From Anoxybacillus sp050480245 (GTDB taxonomy: Bacteria > Bacillota > Bacilli > Bacillales > Anoxybacillaceae), in assembly GCA_050480245.1 (NCBI GenBank), contig JBCNEQ010000003.1: DNA of 64,000 bases. One strand, 5' to 3'. Made by a program: the position numbers and the translations under genes. Each line of letters begins with the position of its first letter. Positions within the stretch are counted from its first letter, which is position 1. Shown here piece after piece: positions 53,231 to 61,675 of the stretch. The notes beneath the pieces were generated by a model. That model had not been told where the DNA came from. It saw nothing but the letters and a program-made list of their open reading frames with translations, and searched no databases.

Positions 53231-54169
53231 ATGAAATGGTCAGAAATAAGCATTCATACAACACACGAAGCGGTTGAGGCAATTTCGAATATTTTACACG
53301 AAGCGGGTGCTGGTGGTGTCGTCATTGAAGATCCGTTTGAACTAACGAAAGAACGAGAAACGACTTACGGGGAAATCTACCAACTCAATCCTGACGATTA
53401 CCCCGAAGAAGGCGTCATTATTAAAGCATATTTACCGGTGAATAGTTTTTTAGGTGAAACGGTCGAAGAAATTAAACAAGCGATTAATAACTTAATGCTA
53501 TATAACATCGATATTGGACGAAATAAAATTACAATTAGCGAAGTGAACGAAGAAGAATGGGCAACAGCGTGGAAAAAATATTATAACCCTGTCAAAATTT
53601 CTGAGCGCTTTACGATCGTTCCGACATGGGAGACGTATGAACCGGTTTCAAGCGATGAATTAATTATTGAGCTAGATCCGGGCATGGCGTTTGGTACAGG
53701 GACGCATCCGACAACAGTTATGTGTATTCAAGCGCTTGAAAAAACGGTTAAAGAAGGGGATACAGTCGTTGATGTCGGTACAGGATCAGGCATTTTAAGC
53801 ATTGCGGCTGCGATGTTAGGGGCAAAGCGTGTCCATGCGCTCGATTTAGATCCAGTTGCGGTAGAAAGTGCAAAATTAAACGTGAAGTTAAATAAAGTGC
53901 ACGATGTTGTCACCGTTTCGCAAAACAATTTACTTGATCGAATCGATGAACAAGCAGATGTTATCGTAGCAAACATTTTAGCTGAAATTATTCTTCGTTT
54001 TGTCGACGATGCGTATCGTCTGTTGCGTTCAGATGGTGTGTTTATTACATCAGGTATCATTCAAACGAAAAAACAAGAAGTGAAGGAAGGGCTTCTTCGT
54101 GCTGGTTTTACCATTGAAGAAACGTTAACGATGGAAGACTGGGTTGCGTTTATTGCGAAAAAACAATAA
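53231..54169 (+). CDS. prmA: ribosomal protein L11 methyltransferase PrmA
   Basis: This 312-residue SAM-dependent enzyme methylates L11. The N-terminal substrate-recognition domain ends near residue 130, then ELDPGMAFGTGTHPTTVMC, VVDVGTGSGILSIAA and VANILAEII form the catalytic core. It follows dnaJ and precedes rsmE as in other Bacillaceae. Confidence 0.95.
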   Translation: MKWSEISIHTTHEAVEAISNILHEAGAGGVVIEDPFELTKERETTYGEIYQLNPDDYPEEGVIIKAYLPVNSFLGETVEEIKQAINNLMLYNIDIGRNKITISEVNEEEWATAWKKYYNPVKISERFTIVPTWETYEPVSSDELIIELDPGMAFGTGTHPTTVMCIQALEKTVKEGDTVVDVGTGSGILSIAAAMLGAKRVHALDLDPVAVESAKLNVKLNKVHDVVTVSQNNLLDRIDEQADVIVANILAEIILRFVDDAYRLLRSDGVFITSGIIQTKKQEVKEGLLRAGFTIEETLTMEDWVAFIAKKQ

Positions 54170-54180
54170 AAAGGGTGTTC

Positions 54181-54933
54181 GTGTTGCAACGGTATTTTGT
54201 ACGTAACGAGCAAATCGTTGGCGATCACGTCATGATTTCTGGCGATGACGTCCATCATATCGGACGGGTGATGCGCATGAATGAAGGGGATCGCCTTCTT
54301 TGTTGTAATGAACGTAGTGAAACGATGCTTTGTGAGATCGAACAAATTTCCAATGATTTTGTTCGCTGCCGTATTATACAATGGATAGAGGCAAACGTTG
54401 AACTTCCTGTACACGTATATGTCGCAAGCGGATTGCTAAAAGGAGATAAATACGAACTCGTTTTACAAAAAGGAACAGAGCTTGGAGCAAAAGGGTTTCT
54501 TCCGCTTATCACCTCTCGTTCGATCGTGAAATGGGACGAGAAAAAAGGGGATAAAAAAGTGGAACGTTGGCAAAAAATCGTGAAAGAAGCGGCTGAACAG
54601 TCGCACAGAGCTTACATGCCATCTGTTTGTGCTCCGATGACGATTCGTGAACTTATTGCATGGGCGCGCGACATCAATTATAAATATATTGCGTATGAAG
54701 AAGAGGCGAAAGAAGGACGTCACCGTTCGTTTGCTCATCTTCTTCAAACGATGAGCAAGGAGGACTCTCTCCTCATCGTTTTTGGACCAGAAGGAGGCCT
54801 CTCTGAACAAGAGGTGGCGTTATTAAAAGAACATGGATTCGTCGCATGCAGTCTTGGGCCACGTATTTTACGGGCAGAGACAGCGCCATTATATGCATTA
54901 TCCGCTGTATCTTATGAATGGGAACTTAAGTGA
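54181..54933 (+). CDS. rsmE: 16S rRNA m3U1498 methyltransferase RsmE
   Basis: This 250-residue SPOUT-family enzyme has an N-terminal PUA-like domain (VMISGDDVHHIGRVMRMNEGD) and the knot region LIVFGPEGGLSEQEV with CSLGPRILRAETAPLYALS. Possible starts are GTG 54175, GTG 54181 and TTG 54184, all after AAAAAGGG; I chose 54181 by spacing. Confidence 0.93.
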   Translation: MLQRYFVRNEQIVGDHVMISGDDVHHIGRVMRMNEGDRLLCCNERSETMLCEIEQISNDFVRCRIIQWIEANVELPVHVYVASGLLKGDKYELVLQKGTELGAKGFLPLITSRSIVKWDEKKGDKKVERWQKIVKEAAEQSHRAYMPSVCAPMTIRELIAWARDINYKYIAYEEEAKEGRHRSFAHLLQTMSKEDSLLIVFGPEGGLSEQEVALLKEHGFVACSLGPRILRAETAPLYALSAVSYEWELK

Positions 54934-54943
54934 GGTGATCTAC

Positions 54944-56296
54944 ATGCCAACGGTTGCATTTCATACGTTAGGATGCAAAGTGAATCATTACGAAACAGAA
55001 GCGATTTGGCAGTTATTTAAACAAGCAGGATACGAGCGAAAAGACTTTGAAAGCCACGCCGATGTATACGTTATTAATACGTGTACAGTAACGAATACAG
55101 GCGATAAAAAAAGCCGTCAAGTCATTCGTCGCGCGGTGCGCCGCAATCCTGATGCGGTCGTATGTGTAACAGGCTGTTATGCGCAAACGTCTCCAGCGGA
55201 AGTTATGGCGATTCCTGGTGTCGATATCGTCATCGGGACACAAGATCGCAGCAAAATTTTAGAGTACATTGAGCAGTTTAAACAACAACGCCAGCCGATT
55301 AACGGTGTGCGCAATATTATGAAAACGCGTGTATATGAAGAGCTTGATGTGCCTGCATTTACGGATCGAACACGCGCATCGCTGAAAATCCAAGAAGGAT
55401 GCAATAACTTTTGTACGTTTTGTATTATTCCATGGGCGCGCGGTTTAATGCGCTCGCGCGATCCGAAAGAAGTTATTCGTCAGGCGCAACAACTCGTTGA
55501 CGCGGGATATAAAGAAATTGTATTGACGGGCATTCATACAGGCGGATATGGAGAAGATATGAAAGATTACAATTTCGCCATGTTGTTGCGCGATATTGAT
55601 GAGCAAGTAAAAGGATTAAAACGTTTGCGCATTTCATCGATTGAAGCGAGCCAAATTACAGATGAAGTGATCGACGTATTGAGACAATCGGATAAAATCG
55701 TCCGTCATTTACACATTCCGTTGCAATCTGGTTCAAACGCGGTGTTAAAGCGAATGCGCCGCAAATATACGACGGAATTTTTTGCGGAGAGACTAGCTCG
55801 TTTACGTGAAGTATTTCCAGACTTAGCTGTAACATCAGATGTAATCGTCGGTTTCCCTGGGGAGACGGAAGAAGAATTTATGGAAACATATGAATTTATT
55901 CGCGAGCAACGCTTCTCCGAACTGCATGTCTTTCCATACTCAAAACGGACAGGCACACCAGCCGCAAGAATGCCAGATCAAGTTGACGAAGAAATAAAAA
56001 ATGAGCGCGTTCATCGCTTAATTGCACTTTCCGATCAATTAGCGAAGGAGTATGCATCGAAGTTTGAAGGACAAGTGCTTGAAGTCATTCCAGAAGAGCT
56101 TTATAAAGAAGATCCAACGAGCGGATTATATGTCGGTTATACGGATAACTATTTAAAAGTGAAATTCCCAGCAACAGAAGAAATGGTCGGTCAACTCGTG
56201 AAAGTGAAAATTACAAAAGCAGGCTATCCATATAACGAAGGGGAATTTGTTCGTGTCATTGACGATGCTCATGAAGCCATTCGGCTAAGCTCATAA
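54944..56296 (+). CDS. mtaB: tRNA t6A37 methylthiotransferase MtaB
   Basis: This 450-residue radical SAM enzyme converts t6A37 to ms2t6A in tRNA. An N-terminal MTTase domain with cysteines in TLGCKVNHYE, NTCTVT and VTGCYAQ is followed by the radical SAM motif CNNFCTFC near residue 158 and a C-terminal TRAM domain. ATG 54944 follows GAGGTGATC; the longer frame overlaps rsmE. Confidence 0.94.
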   Translation: MPTVAFHTLGCKVNHYETEAIWQLFKQAGYERKDFESHADVYVINTCTVTNTGDKKSRQVIRRAVRRNPDAVVCVTGCYAQTSPAEVMAIPGVDIVIGTQDRSKILEYIEQFKQQRQPINGVRNIMKTRVYEELDVPAFTDRTRASLKIQEGCNNFCTFCIIPWARGLMRSRDPKEVIRQAQQLVDAGYKEIVLTGIHTGGYGEDMKDYNFAMLLRDIDEQVKGLKRLRISSIEASQITDEVIDVLRQSDKIVRHLHIPLQSGSNAVLKRMRRKYTTEFFAERLARLREVFPDLAVTSDVIVGFPGETEEEFMETYEFIREQRFSELHVFPYSKRTGTPAARMPDQVDEEIKNERVHRLIALSDQLAKEYASKFEGQVLEVIPEELYKEDPTSGLYVGYTDNYLKVKFPATEEMVGQLVKVKITKAGYPYNEGEFVRVIDDAHEAIRLSS

Positions 56297-56303
56297 AAAG
56301 AAG

Positions 56304-56332
56304 TTGACTTATGAGCTTGGTTATATTATACT
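56304..56332 (+). promoter_or_regulatory. sigma-A promoter of rpsU-yqeY
   Basis: TTGACT (56304-56309), a 17-base spacer and TATACT (56327-56332) give a near-consensus promoter about 65 bases before rpsU. Confidence 0.8.
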
Positions 56333-56338
56333 TTGAAA

Positions 56339-56358
56339 GTACATGTTTTAACATGTAC
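56339..56358 (+). promoter_or_regulatory. palindrome in the rpsU leader
   Basis: GTACATGTT-TT-AACATGTAC is a 20-base perfect palindrome starting about seven bases after the -10 hexamer, near the expected transcription start. It could be an operator or an mRNA hairpin controlling S21. Confidence 0.5.
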
Positions 56359-56396
56359 CAAGGATTAGCGGTTTTGTTCGGAGGGAGGGAAGTAGG

Positions 56397-56570
56397 ATGT
56401 CAAAAACGATCGTTCGTAAAAACGAGTCGCTTGAAGATGCTCTTCGTCGCTTCAAACGTGCGGTTTCAAAAACAGGTACGTTGCAAGAAGCAAGAAAGCG
56501 CGAATTCTATGAGAAGCCAAGCGTAAGACGTAAGAAAAAGTCTGAAGCGGCTAGAAAGCGCAAATATTAA
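56397..56570 (+). CDS. rpsU: 30S ribosomal protein S21
   Basis: This 57-residue, very basic protein (SKTIVRKNESLEDALRRFKR, then RREFYEKP-like and a RRKKKSEAARKRKY tail) is unmistakable S21. GGAGGGAGGGA precedes the ATG. yqeY follows after 14 bases, a classic pairing. Confidence 0.96.
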   Translation: MSKTIVRKNESLEDALRRFKRAVSKTGTLQEARKREFYEKPSVRRKKKSEAARKRKY

Positions 56571-56584
56571 AAGAGGGTGTATTT

Positions 56585-57028
56585 ATGAGTCTTCTCGAAC
56601 GTTTGAACAATGATATGAAACAAGCGATGAAAAACAAAGAGAAGGACAAATTGTCGGTCATTCGCATGGTGAAATCCGCTTTGCAAAATGAAGCGATTAA
56701 ACTTGGCAAAACGTTGACCGAAGATGAAGAATTAACCGTACTTTCTCGCGAATTAAAGCAGCGTAAAGACTCCCTCCAAGAATTTGAAAAAGCTGGTCGC
56801 ACAGACCTTGTTGATAAAGTCAAGGAAGAAATTACGGTTCTTGAACTTTACATGCCGAAGCAGTTGAGCGAAGAAGAGCTTGTGCAAATCGTGAAAGAAA
56901 CGATTGCCGAAGTGGGCGCTTCCTCAAAAGCGGATATGGGTAAAGTGATGGGAGCGATCATGCCGAAAGTGAAAGGAAAAGCGGACGGATCGCTCGTGAA
57001 CAAACTTGTTCAACAACATTTAAGCTAA
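56585..57028 (+). CDS. yqeY: GatB/YqeY domain protein
   Basis: This 147-residue protein has a helical N-terminal half and a GatB-like tRNA-binding tail domain (MPKQLSEEELVQIVKETIAEVGAS...VKGKADGSLVNKLVQQ). The exact function is unclear; related domains contact tRNA in amidotransferases. It is co-transcribed with rpsU and ends at a terminator. Confidence 0.92.
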   Translation: MSLLERLNNDMKQAMKNKEKDKLSVIRMVKSALQNEAIKLGKTLTEDEELTVLSRELKQRKDSLQEFEKAGRTDLVDKVKEEITVLELYMPKQLSEEELVQIVKETIAEVGASSKADMGKVMGAIMPKVKGKADGSLVNKLVQQHLS

Positions 57029-57058
57029 AAACACCTTACGATATCGTAAGGTGTTTTT
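57027..57058. terminator. terminator after yqeY
   Basis: A near-perfect long palindrome (57027-57038 with 57046-57057 around GATATC) with A and T tracts directly follows the stop. Confidence 0.85.
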
Positions 57059-57121
57059 CTATTTTTTGAAACTTTTTTTCTTTCCATACGTACATAATAA
57101 AAGGTGAAGGGAGGAAAAACG

Positions 57122-57784
57122 ATGGCCGGTTTCATTATTGCTTTTACGCATCCGTTTCTTGCTGCGCTTTTACTCATCGCCGGCAGCGTGTTGTTTGTTT
57201 GGCAACTATACGATGCGCGCTGGGGATGGAAAGGAACGGGGAGCCTCGTTTGCTTTTTGCTTTTTTTCTCATCGCATTTAGCGGCTGGTTTAACAACTTT
57301 CGGAGCGATCATGTTATTTACTATTGGTCTTATTTTGTTAGTCATTGAGCTGTTTGTGCCAGGTGGGGTAATCGGCTTGCTTGGGCTTGGGACGCTTCTT
57401 TGGAGTTTATTTTTAGCCGCCAAATATTCCCCGTTTATTACTGTTTCTTTAGCGGTAGCTGTCGTTAGCGCGCTCATGATGGGATTATGGTTAAGTCGAG
57501 TCAGCAAAAAGAAGATGATGCTTTTTGAGAAAATCGTACTTACTGATGAACAGCGAAATGAAAAAGGATATGTTTCTCATGACGCGCGTGTTGATTTAAT
57601 TGGAAAGCGGGGGGTGGCATTGACGGTGTTGCGTCCGGCAGGAACAGCACTTATTGATGACGAGCGTGTCGATGTCGTTACAGAAGGAGAATATATAGAG
57701 CGAAATCGTCCGATTGAAGTCGTTTATGTCGATGGGTTAAAAATTGTTGTTCGTGAATGGAAAAAAGAGGAGGAGATCATATGA
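57122..57784 (+). CDS. short NfeD-family membrane protein (YqeZ-like)
   Basis: This 220-residue protein has about five membrane helices (residues 1-145) and a C-terminal OB-fold NfeD domain (RVDLIGKRGVALTVLRPAGTALID). B. subtilis YqeZ is about twice as long because of an N-terminal ClpP-like serine protease domain, which is absent here. It overlaps floA by four bases, matching the NfeD-flotillin pairing. In B. subtilis the operon is sigma-W controlled; I could not confirm a sigma-W promoter. ATG 57122 follows GGGAGG. Confidence 0.85.
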   Translation: MAGFIIAFTHPFLAALLLIAGSVLFVWQLYDARWGWKGTGSLVCFLLFFSSHLAAGLTTFGAIMLFTIGLILLVIELFVPGGVIGLLGLGTLLWSLFLAAKYSPFITVSLAVAVVSALMMGLWLSRVSKKKMMLFEKIVLTDEQRNEKGYVSHDARVDLIGKRGVALTVLRPAGTALIDDERVDVVTEGEYIERNRPIEVVYVDGLKIVVREWKKEEEII

Positions 57785-58770
57785 TGCCAGATCAAGTGTT
57801 ATTCATTATTGCGATTGCTTTAGGACTTGTATTGTTAGCTGTTTTCTTTTCATTCGTTCCGGTTATGCTTTGGATTTCAGCCATTGCTTCCGGCGTTCCA
57901 ATTAGCATTTTTACGCTTATTGGCATGCGATTGCGTCGCGTCATTCCATCGCGCGTCATTAATCCATTAATTAAAGCGAAAAAAGCAGGACTAAATGTGA
58001 CGATTAACCAATTAGAAAGCCATTATTTAGCAGGTGGAAATGTCGACCGCGTCGTTAATGCTTTAATTGCTGCACAACGCGCCAATATTAATTTAACGTT
58101 TGAACGTTGTGCTGCCATTGATTTAGCTGGCCGAAACGTGTTAGAAGCGGTACAAATGAGCGTGAATCCAAAAGTCATTGAAACGCCGTTTATTTCAGGT
58201 GTCGCAATGGATGGTATTGAAGTGAAGGCGAAAGCGCGTATTACCGTGAGAGCTAATATTGATCGGTTAGTCGGTGGCGCAGGGGAAGAGACGATTATTG
58301 CTCGCGTCGGGGAAGGTATTGTATCAACGATCGGGTCCCAACATGACCATAAAAAAGTGCTTGAAAATCCAGATATGATTTCGCAAACGGTATTAACCAA
58401 AGGGTTAGACTCAGGGACAGCGTTTGAAATTTTATCGATCGATATTGCAGATATTGATATCGGAAAAAACATTGGGGCGGAGTTGCAAACAGATCAAGCC
58501 GAAGCGGATAAAAAAATTGCGCAAGCAAAAGCAGAAGAACGTCGTGCAATGGCCGTTGCGCTTGAGCAAGAAATGAAAGCGCGCGTGCAGGAAATGCAAG
58601 CAAAAGTAGTTGAAGCGGAGGCACAAGTGCCGCTTGCGATGGCAGAAGCGCTTCGTTCTGGAAAGCTCGGTGTCATGGATTACATGAACTTGAAAAACAT
58701 TATGGCGGATACGAATATGCGCGACTCGATTGGCAAGCTGACGCAACATCCGGATGATGAGCAAAAGTGA
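57781..58770 (+). CDS. floA: flotillin-like protein FloA
   Basis: This 329-residue protein organises functional membrane microdomains. An N-terminal membrane hairpin (about residues 5-50) is followed by an SPFH-type domain (PFISGVAMDGIEVKAKARITVRAN) and a coiled coil rich in Glu/Ala (about 235-300). The start overlaps the NfeD gene stop (ATGA), so they are coupled. Confidence 0.94.
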   Translation: MMPDQVLFIIAIALGLVLLAVFFSFVPVMLWISAIASGVPISIFTLIGMRLRRVIPSRVINPLIKAKKAGLNVTINQLESHYLAGGNVDRVVNALIAAQRANINLTFERCAAIDLAGRNVLEAVQMSVNPKVIETPFISGVAMDGIEVKAKARITVRANIDRLVGGAGEETIIARVGEGIVSTIGSQHDHKKVLENPDMISQTVLTKGLDSGTAFEILSIDIADIDIGKNIGAELQTDQAEADKKIAQAKAEERRAMAVALEQEMKARVQEMQAKVVEAEAQVPLAMAEALRSGKLGVMDYMNLKNIMADTNMRDSIGKLTQHPDDEQK

Positions 58771-58777
58771 GGAATGA

Positions 58778-59113
58778 ATGATGATGCTCATTGAGTGGCT
58801 TCTTGACAACATATTTGTCGTCTTTATTTTAGGAGCGTTTATTTCTTGGATTGGAAAACAGATCAAAGCAGTGGAAGAAACGGTGGAACGAAAAGAACAG
58901 CAAGAACAACGATCGACAGCTGTTGTGACAGAAGTTGAACAAAGAACGAGACGGGCGGTCAAACAAGAACAGGAGCAAATCGTCGTTTCACAGCCAACAG
59001 TGAAGCAGCAGACGAAAGCAAAACAATTGCCGAAACATCCGCTCGTGCAAGGTGTTATTTTTTCAGAAGTGCTCGGTCCACCGCGTGCGAAGCGTCCGTT
59101 TGGTAGAAAATAA
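58778..59113 (+). CDS. YqfB-like small membrane-anchored protein
   Basis: This 111-residue protein follows floA by seven bases. It has one N-terminal helix (WLLDNIFVVFILGAFISWIG), a charged Gln/Glu-rich middle (about 30-80) and a basic, proline-containing tail PPRAKRPFGRK. It occupies the place of yqfB behind floA in B. subtilis. The function is unknown; co-transcription suggests a membrane microdomain role. Confidence 0.7.
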   Translation: MMMLIEWLLDNIFVVFILGAFISWIGKQIKAVEETVERKEQQEQRSTAVVTEVEQRTRRAVKQEQEQIVVSQPTVKQQTKAKQLPKHPLVQGVIFSEVLGPPRAKRPFGRK

Positions 59114-59115
59114 GT

Positions 59116-59160
59116 GCTATAACCCCCATTTCGCTCATACATATGAGATGAAAGGGGGTT
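59116..59160 (+). promoter_or_regulatory. candidate sigma-E promoter of yqfC within a terminator-like hairpin
   Basis: GCTATAA (59116-59122), 13 bases, then CATACATAT (59136-59144) resembles the sigma-E consensus (-10 CATACANT). The same region can fold: AACCCCC at 59121-59127 pairs with GGGGGTT at 59154-59160, followed by TTGTTT, an imperfect terminator for the floA operon. yqfC-yqfD belong to the sigma-E regulon in B. subtilis. Confidence 0.5.
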
Positions 59161-59166
59161 TTGTTT

Positions 59167-59451
59167 ATGATGAAAAAATGGAAAAACAAAATGCAACAAT
59201 GGCTAACGAATCAAATGGAATTACCTGCGGACGTTGTTGCTGACCTCCCCCGTATTACGATGATTGGTCATATTCATATCTACATAGAAAACCATCGCGG
59301 TTTGCTTCTGTTTACAGATCGCGAATTGCGCTTATTGTTAAAAAACGGCCAGTTGCTTGTCAAAGGGGAATCGTTCACGATTAAAACGATTTTACCTGAA
59401 GAAATTTTGCTCGAAGGGAAAATCAACCAAGTATTATATTTAGAAGAATAG
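59167..59451 (+). CDS. yqfC: sporulation protein YqfC
   Basis: This 94-residue protein has a basic N-terminus and a YabP/YqfC-type domain (PRITMIGHIHIYIENHRGLLLFTDRELRLLLKNG). It is a mother-cell sporulation protein by homology. ATG 59167 follows AAAGGGGG; 59170 is an alternative. yqfD follows after 11 bases. Confidence 0.88.
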   Translation: MMKKWKNKMQQWLTNQMELPADVVADLPRITMIGHIHIYIENHRGLLLFTDRELRLLLKNGQLLVKGESFTIKTILPEEILLEGKINQVLYLEE

Positions 59452-59462
59452 GGGGGGCGGGT

Positions 59463-60650
59463 GTGAAAAACGAATGGATGTATCGAGCGTCAGGAAACTT
59501 GCGCATACGTATTGTTGGGAAAGGATTAGAACGGTTATTAAATGAATTTACACGCCGCGGGATATACGTATGGAACGTGAGGAGAGAGGGAGAAAACTCG
59601 CTAACGTGTTACATGTTTCTTCGCGATATTCGCCGTGTGCGAGCAGCGATGCGAAAAAGCGGTTGTAAATTATATTTTCTCGAACGGCGAGGTGCACCAT
59701 TTTGGTTGAAAGCGTCATGGAAAAATAGCGGCATCGTCGTCGGGATCTTTGCTTTTATATGTATCGTTTTTTTATTATCCAACATGATTTGGCGCATTGA
59801 AGTGACAGGGGCGAACCCTGAAACAGAACATACGGTGTTGCAGCAATTAAAAAAAATGGGGGTCGAGCGTGGGGCGTTGCAATTTGTCATTCCGACTCCC
59901 GAAGCGATTCAACGAACGTTAATGAACAATATGGACACAATTACGTGGATTGGTGTCGAGTGGCGCGGGACAACGTTATATTGCCAAGTAGTTGAAAAAA
60001 AGCAGCCGAAACAGACGAAATCGAATACGCCACAACACCTTGTTGCAAAGAAAAAAGCGGTCATTACGTACATGTTTGTTGAGCAAGGTCAAGCGGTTGT
60101 AGAAGTGAATGATCATGTCGTTCCAGGGCAGTTGCTCGTTTCCGGATTTATCGGCAAAGAAGGACAGACGGAGATCGTGCCAGCGCGCGGTCAAATTTTA
60201 GGGGAGACGTGGTACAAGTCTGCGGTCGTCGTTCCGATGAAAACAACGTTTTATATGTTTACAGGGAAAAAACGCGAAACACATTACGTTCGTTTTTGGT
60301 CATGGAAAATTCCGTTTTTTTGGAATCATAAAGAGAAATTTTCAACATTTGAAAAACAAGTCGATGAAAAAACGTTTCGCTTTTTGACATGGACGCTACC
60401 GATTCGTTATGAAAAAGTAGTGTGGCAAGAAAAAGAAGTCGCTGTTCGCGAATATTCATACGATCAGGCAAGGGAAGTAGCGAAACAAATCGCGCGTGAA
60501 CAGTTAAAGCGACAGCTGCCTGCGGATGCGATCATCCAAGGTGAAAAAGTTTTGCATGAGGCGAAAGAGAATGGTAAAGTAAAAGTAGAAATGCATTACC
60601 AAGTCATTGAAAATATTGCGATACCACAACCAATTATTCAAGGAGACTGA
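59463..60650 (+). CDS. yqfD: sporulation protein YqfD
   Basis: This 395-residue membrane protein has an N-terminal soluble region, one clear helix (about residues 90-110, NSGIVVGIFAFICIVFLLSNMIW), and a large outside domain with a POTRA-like start (VTGANPETEHTVLQQLKKMGV). It pairs with YqfC. The GTG start follows GGGGGGCGGG. Confidence 0.9.
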   Translation: MKNEWMYRASGNLRIRIVGKGLERLLNEFTRRGIYVWNVRREGENSLTCYMFLRDIRRVRAAMRKSGCKLYFLERRGAPFWLKASWKNSGIVVGIFAFICIVFLLSNMIWRIEVTGANPETEHTVLQQLKKMGVERGALQFVIPTPEAIQRTLMNNMDTITWIGVEWRGTTLYCQVVEKKQPKQTKSNTPQHLVAKKKAVITYMFVEQGQAVVEVNDHVVPGQLLVSGFIGKEGQTEIVPARGQILGETWYKSAVVVPMKTTFYMFTGKKRETHYVRFWSWKIPFFWNHKEKFSTFEKQVDEKTFRFLTWTLPIRYEKVVWQEKEVAVREYSYDQAREVAKQIAREQLKRQLPADAIIQGEKVLHEAKENGKVKVEMHYQVIENIAIPQPIIQGD

Positions 60651-60653
60651 GGA

Positions 60654-61616
60654 ATGTCGGAACAGTTTGTCACAATTTATCCTAACGTACAAAATGCAGA
60701 TGAAGCGCTCGCTTTATTTGGTACGCACGATATTCATTTAAAGCGCATTGAACAAGAACTCGGTGTTTCAATTGTGACGCGCGGGGAAGCAGTCAGCGTT
60801 TCGGGAAGCAAGCAACATATTGAACTTGTTGATGAATTGCTTCGCCATTTGTTGCTTGTTATTCGTAAAGGCATTGTCATTAGCGAGCGAGATGTGCTTT
60901 ATGCGCTACAAATGGCGAAAAACGGTACGATTTCTTACTTTGTGGAACTGTACAACGAAGAAATTGGAAAAAATGCAAAAGGAAAAGCGATTCGTGTCAA
61001 AACGCTTGGTCAGCGTCAATACGTTTCTGCGATTCAGCGCCACGATTTAATTTTCGGTATTGGGCCAGCAGGAACAGGAAAAACATATTTGGCTGTCGTT
61101 ATGGCTGTACAAGCGCTAAAAAGCGGACAAGTCAAGCGAATTATTTTAACGCGTCCGGCTGTTGAGGCGGGCGAAAACTTAGGTTTTTTGCCGGGTGATT
61201 TAAAAGAAAAAGTCGATCCGTATTTACGGCCGCTTTACGATGCGCTTCATGATGTGCTAGGTCATGAGCATACGCAACGATTAATTGAGCGCGGTGCGAT
61301 TGAAATTGCTCCGCTTGCATATATGCGCGGGCGAACGTTAGACGATGCGTTTGTCATTTTAGATGAGGCGCAAAATACGACGCCTTCGCAAATGAAAATG
61401 TTTTTAACGCGCCTTGGCTTCGGCTCGAAAATGGTTATCACCGGTGATATTTCACAAGTGGATTTGCCAAAAGGTGTTCGTTCTGGGCTGGCGATTGCGA
61501 AAGAAATTTTAACGAATGTAAGCGGAATTTCATTCGTCTTTTTAGAGCAAGCTGATGTTGTACGCCATCCACTTGTCGGCAAAATTATCGCTGCATATGA
61601 AGATGCTGGAATGTAA
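60654..61616 (+). CDS. phoH: PhoH family ATPase (YbeZ)
   Basis: This 320-residue protein has an N-terminal KH-like part and the PhoH P-loop domain: GIGPAGTGKTYLAVVMA near residue 139, ILTRPAVEAGENLGFLPGDL, VILDEAQNTT and MVITGDISQVDLP. PhoH/YbeZ partners with YbeY, whose gene is next. It is thought to act as an RNA helicase or ATPase in RNA metabolism. Confidence 0.93.
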   Translation: MSEQFVTIYPNVQNADEALALFGTHDIHLKRIEQELGVSIVTRGEAVSVSGSKQHIELVDELLRHLLLVIRKGIVISERDVLYALQMAKNGTISYFVELYNEEIGKNAKGKAIRVKTLGQRQYVSAIQRHDLIFGIGPAGTGKTYLAVVMAVQALKSGQVKRIILTRPAVEAGENLGFLPGDLKEKVDPYLRPLYDALHDVLGHEHTQRLIERGAIEIAPLAYMRGRTLDDAFVILDEAQNTTPSQMKMFLTRLGFGSKMVITGDISQVDLPKGVRSGLAIAKEILTNVSGISFVFLEQADVVRHPLVGKIIAAYEDAGM

Positions 61617-61620
61617 ATGC

Positions 61621-61645
61621 GACCTGCGTTGGCGTGGGTCCTTTT
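61621..61645 (+). terminator. terminator-like hairpin between phoH and ybeY
   Basis: An 8-bp stem with two G-U pairs (GACCTGCG, loop, CGTGGGTC) is followed by TTTTT. It occupies the place where B. subtilis has pgpH. Confidence 0.6.
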
Positions 61646-61675
61646 TGCACTTTGACGAAGAAAGAGGGAGATTTC

